Part shown: piece by piece, positions 16,500 to 24,000 of the stretch | Layout of the letters: the number at the start of each line of letters is the position of its first letter | How positions within the stretch are numbered: position 1 is the first letter of the stretch | Made by a program: the position numbers and the translations under genes | The notes under the pieces: model-generated | The model's input: only the letters and a program-made list of their open reading frames with translations | The model's database searches: none | What the model was told of the DNA's origin: nothing | NCBI RefSeq assembly: GCF_015477355.1 | Contig: NZ_JADLRJ010000020.1 | Coordinates: forward strand, 1-64,000 | Origin: Nocardia blacklockiae | GTDB lineage: Bacteria > Actinomycetota > Actinomycetes > Mycobacteriales > Mycobacteriaceae | Direction of reading: 5' to 3' | Length of the DNA stretch: 64,000 bases

Positions 16500-17762
16500 T
16501 CAGTACGGGTTGTTCGGATCCCGTTCCGGCAGTGGGCGTTCCACGACCACGGGGCGCCCCAGCGGGTTGCGGACCCGGCGCTTGGCGGCCTGATAGACCT
16601 GGATGGTCTCGGCGGCCACGACGTCCCAGGCGAAGTCGGCGGTGAGCCGCGCGCGGGCCGCGTGCGCGCGGGCCTGGGCGGCGGCGGGATCGTCGAGCAC
16701 CGCGCACACCGCGTCGACCAGGCCGTTGACGTCGGCGGGCGCGAAGGACGCGCCGGTGACGCCGTCGAGGACGAGTTCGCCGAGCCCGCCCGCGGTCGAG
16801 GTGACCAGTGGCGTTCCCGCGGCGGCGGCCTCGAGCGCCACGATGCCGAACGGCTCGTAGCGGCTGGGCAGCACGATCGCGTCGGCGCCGTGCAGCCAGC
16901 CCAGCAGTTCGGTGTGGTCCAGGCGTCCGGTGAAGTTGACCGCCCGCACCACCCGGTGCGCGCGGGCGCGCTCGCGCAGCCACTCGAACTGGGTGCCGAC
17001 GCCGGCGACGGTCAGCGTGGCGCCGGGGTGCGCGCGGCGGATGCGCGGCAGCGCGGCGATCGCGTCCTGCACGCCCTTCTCGTATTCGAGGCGACCGACA
17101 TAGAGCAGCTTGGGCGGGCCGGAGCGCGGCGAGCGCTCGCGAAAACTCCACGCGCCCACGTCGATTCCGTTGCGGATCACCGTCACCGGCGCCAGTTCGG
17201 GGCCGTAGAGCCGCTCCACCTCGTCCTGCATCGACGCCGAACAGGTGATCAGCGCGTCGGAGTCGCGGGCCAGCCACCACTCCACCGAATGCACCTGCCG
17301 ATTGACCCGGCCGGAGACCCAGCCGCTGTGCCGCCCGGCCTCGGTGGCGTGCAGGGTCGTCACCAGCGGCACGTCGTAGTGCTCGGCCAGCGCGATCGCC
17401 GGGTGCGCGACCAGCCAGTCGTGGGCGTGCACCACATCCGGGGTCCAGCCCTCCGCGATGCCCGGCTTGCTCAGCGCGATGCCCGCGCGCACCATCGCGT
17501 GGCCCATGGCCAGGGTCCACGCCAGCATGTCCTCGCCGAAGTCGAAGCACGGCGGATCCTCGGCGGCCGCGACCACGAGCACCCGGTCCTCGATGAAGGT
17601 GTAGGTCGGGTGCGTGGAGGCGTCGGTGCCCATCGGCCGGCGCGCGAGCACCACCACCTCGTGCCCGGCGGCGGCCAGTTCGGTGGCGAGGTGGTGCACG
17701 TGCCGTCCGAGCCCGCCGACCACCACCGGTGGGTACTCCCACGAGACCATCAGAATCTTCAT
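16500..17762 (-). CDS. GT4 alpha-1,4-glucosyltransferase of MGLP/glucan synthesis (Rv3032-like)
   Basis: A 420-residue GT-B glycosyltransferase with the glycogen-synthase-like opening ILMVSWEYPPVVVGGLGRHV, the HAHDWL motif, the acceptor loop LHATEAGRHSGW, the sugar-nucleotide motif YVGRLEYEKGV and the EX7E segment EPFGIVALEAAAAG. Rv3032 elongates alpha-1,4 glucan for methylglucose lipopolysaccharide and cytoplasmic glucan. Gene order here (methyltransferase, GH57 branching enzyme, this gene) is the same as Rv3030-Rv3032, supporting the call. Its ATG overlaps the GH57 stop (ATGA). Confidence 0.9.
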   Translation of the reverse strand: MKILMVSWEYPPVVVGGLGRHVHHLATELAAAGHEVVVLARRPMGTDASTHPTYTFIEDRVLVVAAAEDPPCFDFGEDMLAWTLAMGHAMVRAGIALSKPGIAEGWTPDVVHAHDWLVAHPAIALAEHYDVPLVTTLHATEAGRHSGWVSGRVNRQVHSVEWWLARDSDALITCSASMQDEVERLYGPELAPVTVIRNGIDVGAWSFRERSPRSGPPKLLYVGRLEYEKGVQDAIAALPRIRRAHPGATLTVAGVGTQFEWLRERARAHRVVRAVNFTGRLDHTELLGWLHGADAIVLPSRYEPFGIVALEAAAAGTPLVTSTAGGLGELVLDGVTGASFAPADVNGLVDAVCAVLDDPAAAQARAHAARARLTADFAWDVVAAETIQVYQAAKRRVRNPLGRPVVVERPLPERDPNNPY

Positions 17763-19282
17763 GCGGGTCCTTCTGTATCGGACGCGGCGAGCCGGCGCGC
17801 GTCCAGCGCCGGAAACACTCCGTCGGCCGCGTACCATCCTGCCGCCAACTGCCGGGCTTTGGCGAGTTGGCCGGCGGCGAGGGCCTCGGCGAGTTCGCGC
17901 ACGGCGTGCGCGTGCTGGTGCGCGCGGTCGCGCGCGTAGCCGGCGGCGGAATCCTTGCTGACCATGAAGGCCCAGTCGCTGGACACCGTCAGCACGGCCT
18001 CGCGCAACAGCTGGTCGGCCACCGGGTCGCGCAGCACGCCGCCGTGCACCCGCATCTTGTCGACGGTGTCGAGGGCCAGTCGCACGACGTCGGCATTGAG
18101 GTCCACCAGGTCGCGCACCTGGTCACCGGCCCACACCCGCCAATCCTTGCCGGAGCCCCAGGAGGAGTCGGCGAGGTCCACCGGTGCGCCGACGTACCCG
18201 TCGGCCCGGGCATCGGCCAGCGTGCCGACGGTGACCCCCGCTTCCGGCAGCGCCCGCAGCACCTGCTCGAGCCACTGCGGGCCCTCGTGCCACCAGTGCC
18301 CGAACAGTTCGGTGTCGAAGGCCGCCACCACCAGCGCGGGCCGCCCGATCCGCGCGGACTCCGCGACGAGCCGGTCGCGCACGGTCGCCACGAAATCCTC
18401 GACGTCGGTGCGGATCGCCGCGGCGGCCAGCTCCGGGTCGTAGGGGGCCTTGTCCGGACCGGCGACCTGCTTGCCGGTGACCCGGGACGGCTTCAGACCG
18501 GTGTCGTGGTCGTAGTGGTGGAAGTCGCGGTACGCGCCGTGGCCGGGATAACCGGACTTCGGCGACCAGACCCGGTAGCTGACCTGCAGATCCCGCCCGA
18601 ACGCGACGACGTCGGAATCCCGCACAGGCCGCCCGAGGGTGGTGTCGCCGCGCAGCGCCGGACCGTCGACCATGAAATGCGTCACACCCGCGTCCGCGTA
18701 GCCGGTCTCCATGCCCGGAGTGAAGCCACATTCGGGTGCCCAGATACCGGCCGGGGTGTGGCCCCAGCGGTGCCGCGCGTCGGCCAGGCCCTCGCGGAGC
18801 TGGAACCCGCGCAGCCGCGGCGCGAGCAAGGGCTGGAACGGATGCGCCAGCGGACCGCCGAGCAGTTCGATGGTCTCCGCGTCGATCAGTTCCCGCCAGA
18901 CCGGCGAGCCGCCGTGCCGCCAGCGCTCTTCGAAGTCGGCGAGCGCCGCGGCGGCGAGCCGGTGCTCGTGCGCGCCCAGCGCGAGGTTGCCGGCCATCGC
19001 CGCCTCGTCGGCGCGCAGCTGCCAGTTGCCCAGCCAGTGGTGCATCCCGGCCAGGCAGTGCGGATCGTCGAGCTGCGCGGCCAGCACCGGCGTGATGCCC
19101 AGGCTCAGCAGGTGCGAACGGCCCTCGGCGGCAAGGGTTCTCAATACCTTCGCGACGGGAAGATAGGAGGCGGCCCAGGATTGGTAGAGCCATTCCTCGC
19201 CGACCGGCCAGCGCCCGTGGTGCGCCAGCCACGGCAGATGGGAGTGCAGGACCAGGCTGAACCGGCCGGGTACTGCGCTCAA
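17759..19282 (-). CDS. GH57 alpha-1,4-glucan branching enzyme (Rv3031-like)
   Basis: The 507-residue protein is a GH57 enzyme: the N-terminal LVLHSHLPWLAHHG, the nucleophile motif GIWAPECGF (Glu184) and the acid motif AFDTELFGHWWHEGP (Asp323), plus the C-terminal helical DUF1957-type region. It makes alpha-1,6 branches in glucan. The start is a TTG at 19282, whose TTGA overlaps the stop of the methyltransferase. The upstream frame is open but reads as shadow sequence. It sits between the methyltransferase and GT4 genes with start/stop overlaps on both sides, so the three should be made together for MGLP synthesis. Confidence 0.92.
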   Translation of the reverse strand: MSAVPGRFSLVLHSHLPWLAHHGRWPVGEEWLYQSWAASYLPVAKVLRTLAAEGRSHLLSLGITPVLAAQLDDPHCLAGMHHWLGNWQLRADEAAMAGNLALGAHEHRLAAAALADFEERWRHGGSPVWRELIDAETIELLGGPLAHPFQPLLAPRLRGFQLREGLADARHRWGHTPAGIWAPECGFTPGMETGYADAGVTHFMVDGPALRGDTTLGRPVRDSDVVAFGRDLQVSYRVWSPKSGYPGHGAYRDFHHYDHDTGLKPSRVTGKQVAGPDKAPYDPELAAAAIRTDVEDFVATVRDRLVAESARIGRPALVVAAFDTELFGHWWHEGPQWLEQVLRALPEAGVTVGTLADARADGYVGAPVDLADSSWGSGKDWRVWAGDQVRDLVDLNADVVRLALDTVDKMRVHGGVLRDPVADQLLREAVLTVSSDWAFMVSKDSAAGYARDRAHQHAHAVRELAEALAAGQLAKARQLAAGWYAADGVFPALDARRLAASDTEGPA

Positions 19283-20055
19283 GGCCGCACCGCGACGGCG
19301 ACCAGGTCCAGGCTCGCGTCGATGTCCGCGGTGATCAGCGTGAAGTCGTCGGTGCGCACGGCGGCGACGTCGGCGGCCAGCTCGGCCGGCCACGGCTCAC
19401 CGGCCAGCGCGCGCTCGATCTGCGCATCGATCAGCGAGCCGCCCCACTTGGCGTCGAGTTCCCGCAGGCGCGGGCCGTGGTGCACGCCGGTCATCAGCTC
19501 GACCCGGAATCCGGCGTCCACCAGCAACTCCGACAGTTCGGCGGCGTTCAGCTCGCGGGTGTGGAAGGGGTTCAGGGGGGTATCGCGCCCCGGCGAGAAC
19601 GTGATCCGGTTCGGAGTGCTGATCAGCAGCTCCCCGCCCGGCCGCAGCACCCGCAGGCATTCGCGCAGGAACTGCGCCTGGTCCCACAGGTGTTCGATGA
19701 CCTGGAAGTTGACCACGACGTCGACCGTGCCGTCCTCGAGCGGCAGTGCGGCGAGATTGCCCTGGATCATCTCCACCCGCGGGTAGGCCGCGCGCACGTG
19801 CTCGACGGCGCTCGCGTCGTAGTCCACCCCGATCACCCGGGCGGCCACGCCCGCAATCATGTTGGCCCCGTAGCCTTCTCCGGAGCCGGCCTCCAGCACG
19901 GTGCGGCCGGCGCAGCGGTCGAGCAGGCGCGCGTAGACGATCTCGTGGCGGCGGAACCAGTAGTTCTCCTCCGCGATGCCCGGCACCGTCCGCTCACCGG
20001 TCAGGGGCAGCGGATCCACCGCGTCGGACTCCGCGCTCACAACGGCCTCACTCAT
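19279..20055 (-). CDS. SAM-dependent methyltransferase of the MGLP cluster (Rv3030-like)
   Basis: The 258-residue class I methyltransferase has motif I LEAGSGEGYGANM, an acidic motif II (VIGVDYDASAV), NFQVIEHLWDQ and the LRPGGELLISTPNR segment. The opening LTGERTVPGIAEENYWFRRH is typical of the Rv3030 group. Position at the head of the coupled GH57/GT4 set points to methylation of glucose units of methylglucose lipopolysaccharide; the exact hydroxyl cannot be told. The start at 20055 (MSEAVV) fits; an upstream in-frame ATG at 20118 would run into the operator-like palindrome region. It is divergent from fixA. Confidence 0.87.
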   Translation of the reverse strand: MSEAVVSAESDAVDPLPLTGERTVPGIAEENYWFRRHEIVYARLLDRCAGRTVLEAGSGEGYGANMIAGVAARVIGVDYDASAVEHVRAAYPRVEMIQGNLAALPLEDGTVDVVVNFQVIEHLWDQAQFLRECLRVLRPGGELLISTPNRITFSPGRDTPLNPFHTRELNAAELSELLVDAGFRVELMTGVHHGPRLRELDAKWGGSLIDAQIERALAGEPWPAELAADVAAVRTDDFTLITADIDASLDLVAVAVRP

Positions 20056-20122
20056 TCGACCGACGTTAGCGGTTGCCCCTATCACACCGGCGCTCGGAGT
20101 GGTGATGCAGAACATCACACCC

Positions 20123-20144
20123 TAAGTTACCCACGAGTAACTTA
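20123..20144. promoter_or_regulatory. Perfect palindromic operator between MGLP methyltransferase and fixA
   Basis: TAAGTTAC (20123-20130) and GTAACTTA (20137-20144) are perfect 8-base inverted arms around CCACGA, flanked by CCC and, further out, a second GGGTAA. It lies 68 bases upstream of the methyltransferase start and 103 bases upstream of fixA, where one regulator could control both directions. It is AT-rich in GC-rich DNA. TetR-type dimers bind sites of this shape. No regulator gene is adjacent. Confidence 0.55.
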
Positions 20145-20246
20145 ACGTAGGGTAATGTCCCGCACGAAGCTTTCGTGGACGTACGGCCACCCCGATCGTG
20201 CGACCCCACCTCACGTGCCATCAGAACAGGAGGTCGACGAAGACCA

Positions 20247-21032
20247 ATGCCGAACATCGTCGTACTGATCAAGCAGGTTCCCGACACCTGGTCCGAGCGC
20301 AAGCTGACCGACGGTGACTACACCCTCGACCGCGAGGCCGCCGACGCCATCCTGGACGAGATCAACGAGCGCGCCGTCGAGGAGGCGCTGTTGATCAAGG
20401 AGGCGCAGGGCGGCGAGGTGACCGTCCTGGCCATGGGCCCCGAGCGCGCCACCGAGGCCATTCGCAAGGCGCTGTCCATGGGCGCCGACAAGGCCATCCA
20501 CGTCAAGGACGACGCCATCCACGGCTCCGACGCCGTGCAGACCGCGTGGGTCCTGGCAGGTGCGCTGGGCCAGATCGAGGGCGTCGAGCTGGTCATCGCC
20601 GGCAACGAGGCGACCGACGGCCGCTCCGGCGCGGTCCCGGCCATCATCGCCGAGTACCTGGGCATCCCGCAGCTGACCCACCTGCGCAAGCTGAGCGTCG
20701 ACGGCGAGAAGATCACCGGCGAGCGCGAGACCGACGAGGGCGTGTTCAAGCTCGAGGCCTCGCTCCCGGCCATCGTCTCGGTCACCGAGAAGATCAACGA
20801 GCCGCGCTTCCCGTCCTTCAAGGGCATCATGGCCGCGAAGAAGAAGGAAGTGCAGACCTTCACTCTGGCCGACCTGGGCATCGACCCGTCGACCGTCGGT
20901 GTGGGCAACGCGGGCTCCGCGGTCACCGCCGTCACCCCGAAGCCGCCGCGCACGGCGGGCGAGAAGATCGTCGACGAGGGCGAGGGCGGCAACCAGATCT
21001 CCCAGTACCTGGTCGGCCAGAAGATCATCTGA
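20247..21032 (+). CDS. fixA: Electron transfer flavoprotein beta subunit
   Basis: The 261-residue protein is EtfB/FixA: MPNIVVLIKQVPDTW, the LLIKEAQGGEVTVLAMGP segment, the AMP-site region GNEATDGRSGAVPA and the signature RFPSFKGIMAAKKKE. With the alpha subunit it carries electrons from acyl-CoA dehydrogenases to the quinone pool. AGGAGG lies 13 bases before the ATG at 20247. fixB follows after 65 bases, so they form one operon. Order matches Rv3029c-Rv3028c. Confidence 0.95.
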   Translation: MPNIVVLIKQVPDTWSERKLTDGDYTLDREAADAILDEINERAVEEALLIKEAQGGEVTVLAMGPERATEAIRKALSMGADKAIHVKDDAIHGSDAVQTAWVLAGALGQIEGVELVIAGNEATDGRSGAVPAIIAEYLGIPQLTHLRKLSVDGEKITGERETDEGVFKLEASLPAIVSVTEKINEPRFPSFKGIMAAKKKEVQTFTLADLGIDPSTVGVGNAGSAVTAVTPKPPRTAGEKIVDEGEGGNQISQYLVGQKII

Positions 21033-21097
21033 TCCGCGCCCGTACGCTGCGCCGGCTTTCGACAGCCGGACGAGAATCTCAATAGGAGCGAGAACAA

Positions 21098-22057
21098 ATG
21101 GCAGAAGTACTCGTGCTCGTCGAGCACGCCGAGGGTGCGCCCAAGAAGGTCACCACCGAAATCCTCACCGCCGCCCGCACACTGGGCACCCCGGCCGCCG
21201 TCGTGCTCGGCCCGGCCGGCACCGGCGACAAGCTGGCCGACGCCCTGGCCGCGGCCGGCGCCGAGAAGATCTACGTCGCCGAGTCCGACGACGTCGACGG
21301 CTTCCTGGTGACCCCGAAGGTGGACGTGCTGGCCGGACTGGTCGAGTCCGCCGCCCCCGCCGCCGTGCTGGTGGCCGCCTCCGCCGAGGGCAAGGAGGTG
21401 TCCGGTCGCCTGGCCGCGCGCATCGGCTCCGGCCTGCTGGTCGACGTCATCGACGTGAAGTCCGACGGCTCGGTCACCGGTTCCATCTTCGGTGGCGCGT
21501 TCACCGTCGACTACAAGGCCACCGGCGACGTGCCGGTGATCTCGGTGCGCCCGGGCGCCATCGAGGCCGCGCCGCAGGCCGGTGCGGGCGAGAAGGTGAC
21601 CGTCGAGGTCCCGGCGCAGGAAGAGGGCGTCACCAAGGTGACCTCCCGCGAGCCCGTCGCCGGCGGCGACCGGCCCGAGCTCACCGAGGCCACCATCGTG
21701 GTCTCCGGCGGCCGCGGCGTCGGCAGCGAGGACAACTTCCACAAGGTCGTCGAGCCGCTGGCCGACGCGCTGGGCGCCGCGGTCGGCGCCTCGCGTGCCG
21801 CCGTCGACTCGGGCTACTACCCCGGCCAGTTCCAGGTCGGCCAGACCGGTAAGACGGTCTCGCCGCAGCTGTACATCGCGCTGGGCATCTCCGGCGCCAT
21901 CCAGCACCGGGCCGGCATGCAGACCTCGAAGACCATCGTCGCCGTCAACAAGGACGAAGAGGCGCCGATCTTCGAGATCAGCGACTACGGCATCGTGGGC
22001 GACCTGTTCAACGTCGCCCCGCAGCTGACCGAGGCGGTCAAGACCCACAAGGGCTGA
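21098..22057 (+). CDS. fixB: Electron transfer flavoprotein alpha subunit
   Basis: The 319-residue protein is EtfA/FixB. The N-terminal Rossmann-like half begins [13 protein letters not shown]. The C-terminal FAD domain has [47 protein letters not shown] and [20 protein letters not shown], all diagnostic. GGAGCGAG precedes the ATG. The operon ends in the perfect 15-bp hairpin at 22070-22103. Confidence 0.95.
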   Translation: MAEVLVLVEHAEGAPKKVTTEILTAARTLGTPAAVVLGPAGTGDKLADALAAAGAEKIYVAESDDVDGFLVTPKVDVLAGLVESAAPAAVLVAASAEGKEVSGRLAARIGSGLLVDVIDVKSDGSVTGSIFGGAFTVDYKATGDVPVISVRPGAIEAAPQAGAGEKVTVEVPAQEEGVTKVTSREPVAGGDRPELTEATIVVSGGRGVGSEDNFHKVVEPLADALGAAVGASRAAVDSGYYPGQFQVGQTGKTVSPQLYIALGISGAIQHRAGMQTSKTIVAVNKDEEAPIFEISDYGIVGDLFNVAPQLTEAVKTHKG

Positions 22058-22069
22058 TCCACTCGCATC

Positions 22070-22103
22070 GAGCGGCCCCGGGACTCGCGTCCCGGGGCCG
22101 CTC
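22070..22103. terminator. Strong hairpin terminator between fixB and DUF1707 gene
   Basis: A perfect 15-base stem (22070-22084 with 22089-22103) closed by a TCGC loop lies between the convergent stops of fixB and the DUF1707 gene. No T-tract follows, as is common for actinobacterial hairpin terminators. By position it should act on both strands. Confidence 0.75.
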
Positions 22104-22123
22104 GGCGTATGGGGGCGGCCCGC

Positions 22124-22516
22124 TCAGCGGCGGTTGGTGATGAGACCGATCGCGGTGGGGATGCACAGCGCCAGGCCCCAGGGCACCTCGACCCAGAACG
22201 GCCAGAAGTAGCCCATGCCGGTGGCCAGCCAGATCACGATGCACAGCAGGTTCACGAAGACCCACGGGGTCCACATGATCAGCACCCAGGTCGGCACCCG
22301 GCCCGCGGGCAGCCGCTCGGGGTGCGGCGAAACCCGTTGGGCGGGCAGGTCGGACAGCAGCGGTTCCAGTTCGCCGTAGGTGCGGGCGCGGTAGACCTGC
22401 TGCACCCGCTCGTCGAATTCGGGCAGGTTCAACCGGCCCTCGTCCATGGCGTGCCGTAGTCGCGCGACGTACTTCTCGCGATCGGCGTCGGACGCCCGCA
22501 AGTTCTCGTTCCCCAC
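22124..22516 (-). CDS. DUF1707 membrane protein
   Basis: The 130-residue protein opens with the DUF1707 domain (LRASDADREKYVARLRHAMDEGRL, then EFDERVQQVYRARTYGEL), followed by a Pro-rich linker and two membrane helices (about 75-98 and 103-124). DUF1707 is widespread in actinomycetes and has no settled function; it resembles SHOCT-type domains. The start is GTG at 22516. It converges on fixB. Confidence 0.85.
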   Translation of the reverse strand: MGNENLRASDADREKYVARLRHAMDEGRLNLPEFDERVQQVYRARTYGELEPLLSDLPAQRVSPHPERLPAGRVPTWVLIMWTPWVFVNLLCIVIWLATGMGYFWPFWVEVPWGLALCIPTAIGLITNRR

Positions 22517-22648
22517 GCCCGTCAGCCTAAGTCGCGTGCGATGTTCGCGCTGCCCGATCGATCCCGCCGCGCGCAGATCACGGTTAGATCATGCGCCGCC
22601 GAAAGAATTCGATTGCCCGCCACCGGCTCCGGCGGGAATGCTGACCGG

Positions 22649-23596
22649 ATGCCGATCGCACTGCCGCCCGGAGTCGAGACGACAATTCGCACCGTCTTCG
22701 GAGAGCGGGGTGAACTCTGGCTGACCCGGTTACCCGCGGTGGTGGACGAACTTCTCGCGCGCTGGGACGCGGAGCTGATCGGAGATTCCTTCGGCGGCGG
22801 CACCCATTCCTTCGTCGCGCCGGTGCGCCGCGGCGACGGCTCGGTCGCGGTGCTGAAGGTGCCGGTGGTCGACGAGGAGAACGTGGGGGAACCCGCCGGA
22901 CTGTTCTGCTACGACGGCGACGGCGCGGTGCGGCTCTACGACTTCGATCCCGGCACCGGCGCGCTGCTGCTGGAATGGGCCCGGCCCGGGACGGCCTTGC
23001 TGGAACAACCGGGTTTCCCGAGCCTCGAGGGCCGGCCGGAGCACGCCGAAAAGATCGAACTGGCCGGTCACCTGTATCGCCGCCTGCGGCGGCCTCCGGC
23101 GGGCATTCCGGCCGACTTCCCCGCGCTGCCCCGCGTCGCCGACATCGTGGCCGACTGGACGGCACGCTTCACCGCGCCGGAACCCGAACTGGCACAGGTC
23201 ATTCCGCCCGAGCTACTGGCACAGGCGACCGCCTGGTGCGCCGCGCTGGCCACCCCGGACGGCCCGCTGCTGATCGTCAACCGCGACACCCACCTGGGCA
23301 ACATCCTGGCCGCCGAGCGCGAGCCGTGGCTGCTCATCGACCCGAAGCCCTACCTCGGCGAGGCCGCCTTCGACGCCGGGTTCCTGATCATGATCGGCAC
23401 ACAGCACGAGCCGACCCGGCAGCACGCCGATCGCCTCGTGCGGCACACCGCCCGCGCCCTGGGCGTCGACGCCGACCGGGCCCGCGGCTGGGCGTTCCTG
23501 CGCAGTCTCGAGGAAATCGCCTGGGGCGTCGAGGACGACGAACCGGACATGGTGCGCCTGCATCTGGCCGTCGCCGCGGCCCTCGCGAATAGATGA
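22649..23596 (+). CDS. Aminoglycoside/hydroxyurea phosphotransferase-like kinase
   Basis: The 315-residue protein resembles the APH(6)/hydroxyurea-kinase family. The glycine-rich loop region (GDSFGGGTHSFVAPV), the ATP-site Lys segment (VAVLKVPV) and the IDPKPYLGEAAFDAGF segment (DFG-equivalent Asp) are seen. The catalytic-loop motif HxDxxxxN reads NRDTHLGN here: the Asp and final Asn are kept but the leading His is Asn. Real antibiotic resistance is not shown; such genes are common chromosomal kinases of unknown substrate. The ATG at 22649 is taken because upstream frame residues look non-coding. Confidence 0.75.
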   Translation: MPIALPPGVETTIRTVFGERGELWLTRLPAVVDELLARWDAELIGDSFGGGTHSFVAPVRRGDGSVAVLKVPVVDEENVGEPAGLFCYDGDGAVRLYDFDPGTGALLLEWARPGTALLEQPGFPSLEGRPEHAEKIELAGHLYRRLRRPPAGIPADFPALPRVADIVADWTARFTAPEPELAQVIPPELLAQATAWCAALATPDGPLLIVNRDTHLGNILAAEREPWLLIDPKPYLGEAAFDAGFLIMIGTQHEPTRQHADRLVRHTARALGVDADRARGWAFLRSLEEIAWGVEDDEPDMVRLHLAVAAALANR

Positions 23597-24000
23597 CACG
23601 TCCCCGGGTGTGCACGAGCGAACCGGCGATCGCCTCGGATTCCACCGCGACTCGCCTGGCGGTGCGGCGTATTTGCCGTGATCGGCTACCCGACAAGGCA
23701 TTTGCAACCTTCGCACCGACTCCATGCAGACCGGGAAGTCCATAACGAATCGGTCGCTGCCGTCCGGAATAGCTGATAATGTTTGCCGTCGTCGGGCACT
23801 GGGACCGATTACGGTCCGGCCGGGCAGGATTTCGAAAATCGAAACCTACTGTCCGGTAAGCAACTTCGAGCTCGTCGGGCGGTCGTCGACGGCCCGACGA
23901 TGTTCCGGTGCCGACACGAGCGTCATCCGGCCCTGGTGTCTGGTGGTCGGCGAGTTGAGGAAGGACGAGGCGGCCGGGCAGCCGGCAACAAGGGAACCTG
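23597..24000. other. Upstream region of the conservon, no gene seen
   Basis: This 404-base gap precedes cvnA and should contain the conservon promoter and leader. A GATAAT hexamer at 23775-23780 could be a -10 element, without a clear -35. CGTCGGGC (23873-23880) and GCCCGACG (23892-23899) form an 8-base hairpin in the putative leader. AAGGGA lies shortly before the cvnA ATG. Frames crossing the gap lack starts with ribosome binding sites. Confidence 0.4.

Noticed and set aside
20318-22048. A 576-codon minus-strand frame across fixAB
   Set aside because: fixA and fixB on the plus strand carry full family signatures and ribosome binding sites. The minus frame is a GC-driven open frame.
22649-23596. 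Reading the APH-like gene as an antibiotic resistance gene
   Set aside because: Only a general kinase resemblance is visible and a catalytic-loop residue is changed. There is no mobile-element context.
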